Positions 1 through 5,188 of a DNA stretch of 5,300 nucleotides are shown here, piece by piece. The notes under the pieces were generated by a model. It ran no database searches and was not told where the DNA came from. It worked only from the letters and a program-made list of their open reading frames with translations. The position numbers and the translations under genes were made by a program. Every line of letters starts with the position of its first letter. Position 1 is the stretch's first letter. The DNA comes from an uncultured Coleofasciculus sp. (GTDB lineage: Bacteria; Cyanobacteriota; Cyanobacteriia; Cyanobacteriales; Coleofasciculaceae), in assembly GCA_902805485.1 (NCBI GenBank), contig CADCTM010000046.1:1-5300 (forward strand), in the 5' to 3' direction.

Positions 1-1625
1 TTAGTAAGCATCTTTTGGTCATCAATGCTTAGTCCCTTACTGGTAGAAACGTTAGCACTTTGACCCATGACAATGACGCCTAAATTGATGTGACCACCAT
101 CCTTAAGAGCATCCTTAAATGGCTTGGCTTCATCCTTTGTAAGGTCTGCCATCGTGACATCAATTTCATCAGCTACCCAGATATAACCAACTTGGTTTTT
201 ATAATCTGCATTGACTGGATTCTTGCGAAAGCGGTATTCTTCAGCCAGTCCCTTGAATCCTTTCTTGCCATCGTTCCAACATAGGCAGAAGTCCAACTCA
301 TCCCCGTTCTTAACGCTGATACCTGCTAGGGGATTGCAGGATTCTACAACGCAGTAGGGCAACTTTCGACCGTTGGGCGTGTTCGCTTCGAGAAAGCCGC
401 GCTTGAGGATGTGACCTAGCAGCACTGTTGTTGAGGGTGTCTTGCCGCTTCCGGGTTCTCCCACTATCCGCAGTCTCACTGGCTGGGAAAGCACGTACTT
501 AACAAACTCTTCCGAGTTGCGGTAGAGGCTACCTTTATCAGCTTTCCTTGCGGGTCTTTCCCGTCTTACCTTGACAGTGAACACGTCAGCTATTTCTAAC
601 TTATGTGGCTTCTCTATGGCGTATAAACCAAGAGAGCGGGCTATCTGGGATGAATCCCCATCAACCTGCTTTACTAGCGCTTCTAAGGGCATAGAGCGGG
701 GGTAGGTATAGCCTGCGGTGAGTACATCACCTGAGACTTCAAACCCTGTAACCTTGAGGGGAATCTTATGATGATTCCACAACCATTCTGCGATCGCGTT
801 TGCTATCCTTCCGTTTTGGTCAAAGCCACAGGCTAAGTATTCAGGCTCAATTAAGTCACCGTTTAATTGGTGCTGTAATTGCCCAACACGTTCATTCAGT
901 AGCTCGATTTGAGCGACATAGGCGCTATGCTCTTTCTTAACAGTTTCACCAAACTCTAGAAGATTCTCGTTGTATGACCGCGCTAGGTTCTGAATGATTT
1001 CTCGCTTGGTCTGATGCCCGTGCGCTACCTTCTGACCCCACTGCTGTAACTCCTGAAATAGCTGCATTGCTTGGGATGTGATAGCATCATGCTCATCAAA
1101 GATTTTTTGAATCTCAGCTTTCTTCGCTACCTGAAATCTGGCATCGGCTTCTACAGAAACGCGATCGCTAAATTGTTCCTCCCATTCCTCAATCTCTAGC
1201 TGTAGCTGCTCAATCTCACTTTTGAATGTGGCTACCTGTGCCTGTAAAGTCGTTGATTCTTGTCGCATAACCTGATTAATGTTACAAGCTTTCTCATGCT
1301 CTACAACAGCTAAATCAAGAGCTTTCTTAGTTTCCTCTAGGTTGAGGGCAAGGTAATGGGATTTAGTCTCAAGTTCAGTCAGTCGGCTAACATTTTTATT
1401 GGCTGTATCTAACTCTCGTAAAGCCTTTGAGAGTTTTGAGTCTGATTCACGTAACCGCTTTTGATTCTTGGAATCAGTAGCAATGTGAGAGATTAAAGCG
1501 GCTGGAAGTCCTACCAGAGAAGCTACTGAGGCATCTTTAAGGCTAACTAGTCCTGATGTGATACCAAAAGCAAAAACACTTGCAGCAAAGCCAGAGCCTA
1601 TGAGTAGACCGTTGTAATTTTTCAT
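1..1625 (-). CDS. Membrane-anchored coiled-coil P-loop ATPase, C-terminus beyond the window
   Basis: The frame is open for 541 codons from ATG 1625 and runs off the left edge. An in-frame TAA at 1649-1647 fixes ATG 1625 as the first possible start; no clear Shine-Dalgarno precedes it. Residues 5-29 are hydrophobic and rich in Gly/Ala/Phe, and 33-48 form a second weaker stretch, so a membrane anchor or hairpin is likely. Residues about 50-260 are charged and heptad-like (coiled coil). After a globular part (about 260-380) comes Walker A GEPGSGKT (389-396), a Walker B strand YIWVADEID (481-489, D486/E487), and a strand ending VMGQSANVS (519-527) placed like sensor 1. This order fits ASCE-type ATPases, including FtsK/HerA/VirD4-like motors and AAA+ proteins; the exact family is not clear. 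It is the last visible gene of the minus-strand operon, 58 bases after the 230-aa gene. Coding region is certain, ATPase likely, and substrate unknown. Confidence 0.88.
   Translation of the reverse strand, partial: MKNYNGLLIGSGFAASVFAFGITSGLVSLKDASVASLVGLPAALISHIATDSKNQKRLRESDSKLSKALRELDTANKNVSRLTELETKSHYLALNLEETKKALDLAVVEHEKACNINQVMRQESTTLQAQVATFKSEIEQLQLEIEEWEEQFSDRVSVEADARFQVAKKAEIQKIFDEHDAITSQAMQLFQELQQWGQKVAHGHQTKREIIQNLARSYNENLLEFGETVKKEHSAYVAQIELLNERVGQLQHQLNGDLIEPEYLACGFDQNGRIANAIAEWLWNHHKIPLKVTGFEVSGDVLTAGYTYPRSMPLEALVKQVDGDSSQIARSLGLYAIEKPHKLEIADVFTVKVRRERPARKADKGSLYRNSEEFVKYVLSQPVRLRIVGEPGSGKTPSTTVLLGHILKRGFLEANTPNGRKLPYCVVESCNPLAGISVKNGDELDFCLCWNDGKKGFKGLAEEYRFRKNPVNADYKNQVGYIWVADEIDVTMADLTKDEAKPFKDALKDGGHINLGVIVMGQSANVSTSKGLSIDDQKMLT
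790..797. repeat. HIP1 palindrome GCGATCGC (first of four)
   Basis: The other copies are at 1161-1168, 2794-2801 and 2951-2958. All four are inside minus-strand genes and none is in the right-hand 2.3 kb. The octamer is strongly over-represented in many cyanobacterial genomes, so it marks host lineage rather than a site of this system. Confidence 0.85.
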
Positions 1626-1652
1626 TATTTTGAGTAGGTAAAAGACTTAGTA

Positions 1653-1674
1653 AGGGGCTAGAAACCTAACCCCT
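1653..1674 (-). other. Intergenic RNA hairpin between the 230-aa gene and the ATPase gene
   Basis: In the minus-strand transcript, arm AGGGGUUAG (1674-1666) pairs with CUAGCCCCU (1661-1653) around a GUUU loop, giving nine pairs with one U-G wobble. In plus-strand RNA the same position is a C-A mismatch, so the structure is better in the direction the operon is read. Only a scattered, distant U-run (UACUAAGUCUUUU) follows, so it is not a classical intrinsic terminator. It could be a partial terminator, an attenuator or an mRNA-stability element that sets ATPase level relative to upstream genes. Confidence 0.5.
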
Positions 1675-1683
1675 GTAAGCGGT

Positions 1684-2376
1684 TTAAGCGGCGTATTGAC
1701 CTAGAGACTTGCGGAACTCGTCAAGCTTGTTTTGCTTGTCCTGAGTGGTTGACCTTGCCAGATTTGCTGCGATTTCGGCTTGTTTAAGCTTTTCATCCAT
1801 ATCGTCTTTTTTGTGAGTCGCGGCGGTGCGATCGGTTGTAGTCTTGTGTTGGGCAATGCCTAGGCTGATTCCCTTTTGTTCGTTAGTCTCTAGCTGCCCT
1901 TGATAGTCGAGATAGTCGCCCGCAACACGCTCAAATTCAGTAGCTGCTTTAATTCCAGCACCGAATGCCTTGGCTTGTTTGCCGACTACGGTGAAGCGCT
2001 CGCGGGTTGTATCGAAGGCAGCGCCTGTTAGCTTAAGCGCTCGTTGTGTACCTTCATAAATTCCCATTCCCCTGTCAAAAATCGCCTCACTGACTTGAGG
2101 TAATGATTCATTTGGATTTAGCGGGTCAGTTATGACGTAGGCATTTTCTTGGAATTGGGGCATCATTCCCGCGATCGAATCTGGGATAATTCCAACTAAT
2201 CCAGGCACGGTTGTTGTAAAGCCAGAGGAATTATTACTGCTGACAATTGGGGATGACGCAACCGGAATTTTATCAGCAACTGTGGTTGTAGATTTTGTGG
2301 TCTTTTTGCCTGCAATCTTTTCGGCTACTGCTTTGGCTGTGGTTTTTCTTGATGTTGATAAGGATGGTCTAGGCAT
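1684..2376 (-). CDS. 230-aa orphan protein with basic tail and helical C-terminal half
   Basis: I do not recognise a family. ATG 2376 is preceded by AAGGA at about nine bases, a good ribosome site, and overlaps the upstream gene's stop by eight bases (ATGCCTAG), which suggests translational coupling. Residues 1-36 are rich in Lys, Arg, Ser and Thr with almost no acidic residues, so this tail is probably disordered and might bind nucleic acid or membrane lipid. Residues 55-75 (TTTVPGLVGIIPDSIAGMMP) are mildly hydrophobic but broken by Pro and Gly, so not a convincing membrane span. Residues about 96-225 look largely helical, and 190-225 are strongly charged (DDMDEKLKQAEIAANLA), coiled-coil-like. 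There is no signal peptide, cysteine pair or catalytic motif. Its place just before a coiled-coil ATPase makes a structural or adaptor partner plausible, which is inference. Confidence 0.85.
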   Translation of the reverse strand: MPRPSLSTSRKTTAKAVAEKIAGKKTTKSTTTVADKIPVASSPIVSSNNSSGFTTTVPGLVGIIPDSIAGMMPQFQENAYVITDPLNPNESLPQVSEAIFDRGMGIYEGTQRALKLTGAAFDTTRERFTVVGKQAKAFGAGIKAATEFERVAGDYLDYQGQLETNEQKGISLGIAQHKTTTDRTAATHKKDDMDEKLKQAEIAANLARSTTQDKQNKLDEFRKSLGQYAA

Positions 2377-2581
2377 TTAGGTATTTCCTTGTGTTCAATA
2401 GGGTTTGATAGGTCAGTTGAAGATTACGAAATCTATCTTCTAGGTGGTTGTATTGCGCTTCTAGAGCATCGTCTAGGTCATATCTGGCAAGTACTTCGTC
2501 AAGTTCTGTTTCGTCGGTTTGGAGGTCATTTAATTGGGTTTCAATCTGTGATTCATCCATGAGGAAAAGCGGGAATTGCAC
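2369..2581 (-). CDS. Small acidic helical protein, 63-70 aa, start uncertain
   Basis: The frame may start at GTG 2581 (70 aa) or ATG 2560 (63 aa). Neither has a convincing Shine-Dalgarno. The GTG lies inside a stable hairpin (2568-2586), and its extension MQFPLFL looks unlike the rest of the protein, so I slightly favour ATG 2560. From there the product is acidic and almost wholly helix-forming, rich in Asp, Glu, Leu and Gln (for example DETELDEVLARYDLDDAL, LEDRFRNLQL), with no Gly or Pro: a short coiled coil that probably oligomerises or binds a helical partner. Its stop overlaps the start of the 230-aa gene by eight bases. No family recognised. The plus-strand frame over the same bases is Ser-rich and looks like a shadow. 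Confidence 0.75.
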   Translation of the reverse strand: MQFPLFLMDESQIETQLNDLQTDETELDEVLARYDLDDALEAQYNHLEDRFRNLQLTYQTLLNTRKYLNA

Positions 2582-2586
2582 CCGCT
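2565..2586 (-). terminator. Terminator-like hairpin over the start of the acidic protein gene
   Basis: In the minus-strand RNA, AGCGGG (2586-2581) pairs with CCCGCU (2573-2568) around a seven-base loop, and four U residues (2568-2565) begin at the stem foot. The U-run is short and then becomes CCUC, so termination would be partial at best. The hairpin covers GTG 2581 and ends seven bases before ATG 2560. It may act as an attenuator between two halves of the operon or control translation starts. Confidence 0.4.
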
Positions 2587-2596
2587 CATTTACTAA

Positions 2597-2755
2597 TTAC
2601 TTCTCGATTCGAGGCTTAGGTTCTACTGCAAATGTCTGAGATTTACTGCCGTCTCCATACTCTTTTGTGGTTGTTACCGCTACCCAAGCCGCGTTACTGG
2701 CTGAGGTTTGGGTGATAACGGGCAAGGGGGCAAAGTCTTGTGATAGGTTACTCAT
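2597..2755 (-). CDS. 52-aa orphan small protein (second of two)
   Basis: ATG 2755 is chosen over the longer frame from 2827 because AGGA sits eight bases upstream and the gene then begins four bases after the 74-aa gene's stop, instead of overlapping it by 68 bases. The product starts MSNLSQDFAPLPVITQ, has a small hydrophobic patch around NAAWVAV (about residues 21-27), a probable turn at EYGDGS, and a basic Pro-containing end (EPKPRIEK). The pattern suggests a few beta strands rather than a membrane helix, with no signal peptide or cysteine. The function is unknown; a small structural or binding subunit made together with its neighbours is the simplest reading. Confidence 0.7.
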   Translation of the reverse strand: MSNLSQDFAPLPVITQTSASNAAWVAVTTTKEYGDGSKSQTFAVEPKPRIEK

Positions 2756-2759
2756 GGGT

Positions 2760-2984
2760 TTATTCCTGGTAGGTTTGGGGATTGTTAATGACGGCGATCG
2801 CCTTTTGACAACCTGCGATGGCATCACTTAAAGCCGTTGATAGGTCAGGTAGTCGGTTGTAACCTTGAGCCGTGGTGAGTGCGAATTCGAGCTTGATGCG
2901 GCATTCTGTGAGGGTTTCTTCGAGGTAGGATTTGTCGGCGGACGTGAAAGGCGATCGCTGAGAAGCGGATTGCTGAGATAACAT
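2760..2984 (-). CDS. 74-aa helical orphan protein
   Basis: ATG 2984 has a strong ribosome site (AGGAG, seven-base spacing). After a polar N-terminus (residues 1-17) the protein looks like two helices: about 18-41 (SYLEETLTECRIKLEFALTT) and about 47-67 (DLSTALSDAIAGCQKAIAVI), with cysteines at 28 and 59. It ends with NNPQTYQE, whose stop region also carries the AGGA ribosome site of the next gene four bases on, so translation is probably coupled. No membrane segment or known domain is recognised. A competing 97-aa frame (3121-2828) over this region has low-complexity composition and no ribosome site. Confidence 0.78.
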   Translation of the reverse strand: MLSQQSASQRSPFTSADKSYLEETLTECRIKLEFALTTAQGYNRLPDLSTALSDAIAGCQKAIAVINNPQTYQE

Positions 2985-2994
2985 TGGTAAACTC

Positions 2995-3087
2995 CTAAAT
3001 CGTTGCGGTTTGGGGTGAGAGGGTTAGCGCTGCGAGTGTGCAATTCATCAGCGCTAACTCTGCCTGTGCCCCTTTCATCTGAGACAT
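2995..3087 (-). CDS. Possible 30-codon mini-gene filling an operon gap
   Basis: A short frame begins at ATG 3087, two bases after the stop of the upstream gene, and ends at TAG 2997-2995, which directly abuts the ribosome site of the next gene. It would encode a 30-residue peptide with a helix-prone, fairly hydrophobic middle (AELALMNCTLAALTL). For: it fits exactly between neighbours in a packed operon, and ribosomes could reinitiate at the stop-start junction. Against: it has no Shine-Dalgarno, unlike most neighbours, and most of its middle coincides with a 10-bp inverted repeat that may be the real reason for the gap. Confidence 0.3.
   Translation of the reverse strand: MSQMKGAQAELALMNCTLAALTLSPQTATI
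3023..3058. repeat. Perfect 10-bp inverted repeat with 16-base spacer
   Basis: GTTAGCGCTG (3023-3032) is repeated inverted as CAGCGCTAAC (3049-3058) around a 16-base centre. It lies inside the operon in the only sizeable gap among the small genes. No T-run follows on either strand, so it is not an intrinsic terminator. It could be an RNA stem-loop for mRNA processing or stability, a dimeric protein's binding site, or a recombination or replication site. Each arm contains the self-complementary core AGCGCT. Confidence 0.6.
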
Positions 3088-3089
3088 TT

Positions 3090-3248
3090 TTAAGCGATAG
3101 GTGGGTGATAAATGAAACCATCGAAAAACACTTCCTGTGTCGGCTCTCGTGACTCCTCTAGCGCTTGCCAGATGGATTTGATATCAGTAGCCAATAGCCG
3201 CTTGATGCGCTTGCCAAGGCTTAGGAAACTGGGGAATAGTGCTGACAT
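3090..3248 (-). CDS. 52-aa basic orphan protein (first of two)
   Basis: The longest frame starts at 3374 but would overlap the upstream gene by 91 bases. ATG 3248 has AAAGGAG nine bases upstream and lies 35 bases after that gene's stop, so it is the better start. The peptide has an amphipathic, basic N-terminal part (LFPSFLSLGKRIKRLLATDI, residues 4-23), a short acidic middle (EESREPTQE) and an aromatic C-terminus (VFFDGFIYHPP). The N-terminal part could lie on a membrane surface or pack against a helical partner; it is not hydrophobic enough for a clear transmembrane span. No family is recognised. Confidence 0.72.
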   Translation of the reverse strand: MSALFPSFLSLGKRIKRLLATDIKSIWQALEESREPTQEVFFDGFIYHPPIA

Positions 3249-3283
3249 TTGTTGATACTCCTTTGACGCTTGTAGGTGGGCTT

Positions 3284-4129
3284 TTACTGCCAACAGTCGG
3301 CTGTGAGTTCGTTCGAGTTGAGCAAGTTCTCCAGTTGTGAAAGCTCGACTCCTAGGTCGATTCCATTCACCCAAGCGTTCTCCACAATCTCTGCTGTGGC
3401 GCTCTCCAGTTTTCCCAGTGCTGGCTCTATCTGTTGCCGCAAGTCTTCAAAGATTTCACTATTAGAATCAATTCCTAATTCCGCTAACAACTGGATAGGA
3501 TCAAAGTCTGATTCAGCAGCTATTTCAGAGGTAAGTTGACCTACTTTTCGTGTTAATGCTTCGCCCTTAATTTTTCGATAGGTGAGGTCTTCCGCTGCAA
3601 GCTCAATTGTTGCCAACTGTGCGCCTGATTTTTGACCCTTTAGCGCGTGTAGCTTAACCTTTACTTGATTGTCACTTGATGCTAATTGCTGGGCTTTTTG
3701 GTCTGATTCCTTGAGCTTTTTAGATTTAGTTTGTGTCAAACCAGTAGGTTCTTTTTTGGCGTGTTCATCAACTTTTTGAATTTGCATTTCCTCTGGTAGT
3801 TCGGGGATTTCTGCCACCGGAGGGAGTTTGACGGCGAATTCGGTGGGAGCATCGAAGCGGCGGACTGATGCTTCAGCAGCAACGAGGTTTTTAAACTCAT
3901 CCAATAGCGGCTCATACTCAGTTGGTACGGTATACCAAGCCAAGACAGAACCATCACTCAGTCGTTCGCAGAACATCTCAAGTAACTCGGCTTCAGTAAT
4001 GCCCACATACTCAGCCGCTTCAGTAACCGTCTTTTCAGGTTCCTCGTTGAGGATGTCTTTGAGTTCAGTCGCTTCAGCCATATCTTGAGCCTTGCGATTT
4101 CTGCGGTTTTTTGGGGTTGTAGCTGTCAT
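3284..4129 (-). CDS. 281-aa orphan protein with N-terminal HTH-like segment
   Basis: The frame is open from 4222, but ATG 4129 carries GGAG seven bases upstream and avoids a 41-base overlap with the HTH gene, so I start there. Residues 1-16 are basic (PKNRRNRK). Residues 34-56 (TVTEAAEYVGITEAELLEMF and following) have the spacing of a helix-turn-helix, like those that read AA-x(3)-G-(I/V)-x(3)-(T/L). Residues about 100-170 form a Pro/Glu then Lys/Gln-rich linker, probably disordered. Residues 175-281 look like a helical C-terminal domain, rich in Leu and Glu (for example IEPALGKLESATAEIVEN), suited to oligomerisation. It could be a DNA-binding regulator, a partition-like adaptor or a scaffold. 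I do not recognise the family; it is second in the operon, directly after another HTH protein. Confidence 0.82.
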   Translation of the reverse strand: MTATTPKNRRNRKAQDMAEATELKDILNEEPEKTVTEAAEYVGITEAELLEMFCERLSDGSVLAWYTVPTEYEPLLDEFKNLVAAEASVRRFDAPTEFAVKLPPVAEIPELPEEMQIQKVDEHAKKEPTGLTQTKSKKLKESDQKAQQLASSDNQVKVKLHALKGQKSGAQLATIELAAEDLTYRKIKGEALTRKVGQLTSEIAAESDFDPIQLLAELGIDSNSEIFEDLRQQIEPALGKLESATAEIVENAWVNGIDLGVELSQLENLLNSNELTADCWQ

Positions 4130-4181
4130 TGATTTACTCCGTAATTGGTTAGTTTCTTGTGAAATTGAGCGTTTTAACTGA

Positions 4182-4577
4182 CTATGCCGCGCTATTGCTG
4201 TGCATATTCGTGTCATAGACAAAGACTTCGTAACTCAGGTATTTCTGATGCTTGGCAATGATTTGAGCCGCGTCTTTGGTATAGGTCGAACCATTTAGAT
4301 CTGCTCTCAGCAATTGCATGAAAGCAGCAATCTTGCAGATAACCCAGAACTGGTACTGGTCTAGGGCGTAACCTGTTCTGAAGCGTCCTGACTCCTTTGG
4401 TATCCGCTGGCGATAATCACGGATTACTGGAGCGATTACCTCTGCATAGTTCTTGACAGTGATTCGGTTAATTCCGAGAAATTGGGCAATCGCCCGTCGT
4501 GTCCATCGGTTCTTTTGGGGAAGTGTCACCCGCTCGGCTAACACCCGCTCCCACTGAACCAAAATCGTTGTTTTCAT
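4182..4577 (-). CDS. Helix-turn-helix DNA-binding protein, first gene of the minus operon
   Basis: The 131-aa product starts at ATG 4577; an AAAGG lies about 12 bases upstream, farther than ideal. Residues 27-44 (RRAIAQFLGINRITVKNY) match a helix-turn-helix: a first helix with Ala at the key position, a Gly turn, then a recognition helix with Arg, Thr and Lys. It is preceded by a basic PQKNRWT. The rest (residues 48-131) is basic and aromatic (RDYRQRIPKESGRFRTGY; YQFWVICKIAAFMQLL), probably a helical dimerisation or second DNA-binding domain. It is transcribed divergently from the RHH gene, so it probably controls the shared intergenic region and hence its own operon. A phage- or plasmid-type regulator fits best; a replication or recombination accessory protein cannot be excluded. 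Confidence 0.82.
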   Translation of the reverse strand: MKTTILVQWERVLAERVTLPQKNRWTRRAIAQFLGINRITVKNYAEVIAPVIRDYRQRIPKESGRFRTGYALDQYQFWVICKIAAFMQLLRADLNGSTYTKDAAQIIAKHQKYLSYEVFVYDTNMHSNSAA

Positions 4578-4697
4578 GTGACAACAAAACCTTTAATTCA
4601 TCCTGTAAGCTCCCACTAATCCACCTGTAGCTTTTTTGCTATTTGGCTATGTAGTGGTTTTGGGCTTACCTGCTAAGATAGCATGACAAGGCTCAAG
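4578..4697. promoter_or_regulatory. Divergent control region between the two operons
   Basis: This 120-base stretch must hold the promoters for both directions. Five TAGC/GCTA boxes lie at 4628, 4638, 4646, 4672 and 4679. The first two form TAGC-T6-GCTA (4628-4641) and the last two the 13-bp palindrome at 4671-4683. TAAGAT (4674-4679) on the plus strand is a possible -10 lying within that palindrome; no good -35 is seen. CCTGTA(A)GCT occurs twice, 22 bases apart (4602, 4624), and CCACTA (4613-4618) is inverted at TAGTGG (4652-4657). No confident minus-strand promoter is visible. Confidence 0.5.
4671..4683. promoter_or_regulatory. Palindrome TGCTA-AGA-TAGCA, candidate operator
   Basis: A perfect 5-bp inverted repeat with a three-base centre lies just before the RHH gene and overlaps the possible -10 TAAGAT. 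A dimeric RHH or HTH regulator bound here would block transcription of the plus-strand genes. It also touches the ATG at 4683, which argues that the RHH protein really starts downstream at 4698. Confidence 0.45.
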
Positions 4698-4943
4698 ATG
4701 AGCTGTTTTTATCTGGTAAAGCTCGAAACCCGTAAAATGAATATGCTGAGTCAGGTTGAGTTATTGCCAAAAGGGAAACCCAAAGGGCGGCGGGTTGCTG
4801 CCTATATACCAGAAGAAATTGCTATTGAGCTAGAGCGTTGGGCTGACAATGACACACGCTCGCTCAGTGGCTTGATTACTCATCTATTGGTCAAAGCAGT
4901 AGAGGAGCGGAAAGAACCAAAAAAAGATTTGGGAAGCGGATAA
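4698..4943 (+). CDS. Ribbon-helix-helix (CopG/Arc-like) DNA-binding protein
   Basis: Start 4698 is chosen because AAGG lies six bases upstream; ATG 4683 (five residues longer) sits in a palindrome, and ATG 4737 or 4743 are possible later starts without a ribosome site. In the 81-aa form, residues 31-38 (RRVAAYIP) are the DNA-contacting strand, 39-50 (EEIAIELERWAD) the first helix and 55-71 (SLSGLITHLLVKAVEER) the second. This is the RHH order, and similar short proteins are, to my knowledge, common on cyanobacterial plasmids and islands. RHH proteins bind DNA as dimers, typically to repress their own promoter. The divergent position beside an HTH gene suggests a two-regulator switch. It could instead be an antitoxin or partition regulator, but no toxin or ParA gene is seen. 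Confidence 0.8.
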   Translation: MSCFYLVKLETRKMNMLSQVELLPKGKPKGRRVAAYIPEEIAIELERWADNDTRSLSGLITHLLVKAVEERKEPKKDLGSG

Positions 4944-4993
4944 TCAGTTAGCTCAGGAAATGACAGAAACCAGTAGTAAAGCAATGGAACGAA

Positions 4994-5188
4994 ATGCAAC
5001 AACTTGACAATCTACCCCCAAGAGATCGCTTTTCCCGTCCTCAGTCTCCACCTAGCTTTGAGATACAGCTTGGCAGCTTACCTCCTGCCGTGCGGTCTAT
5101 TGCTGAGTCTCTAGCACTACGGGACATGGAATCAGCAAAGCGCTACGTGGCACTCTTCCTTTCAGGTAATCGAGGCGGAAAACAGTGA
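4994..5188 (+). CDS. 64-aa orphan protein following the RHH gene
   Basis: ATG 4994 has GGA about six bases upstream and lies 50 bases after the RHH gene. The N-terminal 26 residues are polar with several Pro and Arg (LPPRDRFSRPQSPPSFEI), probably disordered. Residues 29-58 (LPPAVRSIAESLALRDMESA, then KRYVALFLSG) form a likely helix pair, and the end is basic (NRGGKQ). No family is recognised. Its stop overlaps the next gene's GTG start by four bases, so the two are probably translated together. Confidence 0.6.
   Translation: MQQLDNLPPRDRFSRPQSPPSFEIQLGSLPPAVRSIAESLALRDMESAKRYVALFLSGNRGGKQ

Noticed and set aside
90..284. 64-aa plus-strand frame
   Set aside because: It lies antisense inside the ATPase domain, whose Walker B region is read from the other strand; no ribosome site.
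2531..2589. 19-codon frame from ATG 2589
   Set aside because: It overlaps the acidic gene in another frame and the hairpin; no ribosome site and no helical pattern.
2448..2639. 63-aa plus-strand frame
   Set aside because: Ser/Arg-rich shadow of the acidic helical gene.
2828..3121. 97-aa minus-strand frame
   Set aside because: It overlaps the well-marked 74-aa gene, has no ribosome site, and has a Ser/Pro/Asn-rich composition typical of a shadow.
3249..3374. 42-residue N-terminal extension of the first 52-aa protein
   Set aside because: It would overlap the upstream gene by 91 bases, while ATG 3248 has a strong ribosome site.
3276..3539. 87-aa plus-strand frame
   Set aside because: Ser-rich antisense of the 281-aa gene.
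3736..3957. 73-aa minus-strand frame
   Set aside because: Out-of-frame reading inside the 281-aa gene.
3828..4088. 86-aa plus-strand frame
   Set aside because: Ser-rich antisense shadow of the 281-aa gene.
1..4577. Inovirus (filamentous phage) reading of the operon
   Set aside because: Small genes followed by an ATPase recall it, but no coat protein with a signal peptide and single membrane span is seen, and the ATPase has its P-loop in the C-terminal half, unlike Zot/pI proteins.
1672..4610. Nine-base CCTGTAAGC shared by the gaps at 1672-1680 and 4602-4610
   Set aside because: A match of this length between intergenic stretches is about what chance gives; no inverted partner.
4960..5007. 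15-codon frame before the 64-aa gene
   Set aside because: AGGA lies too close to its ATG, and a frame this short is expected by chance; a leader peptide cannot be excluded.
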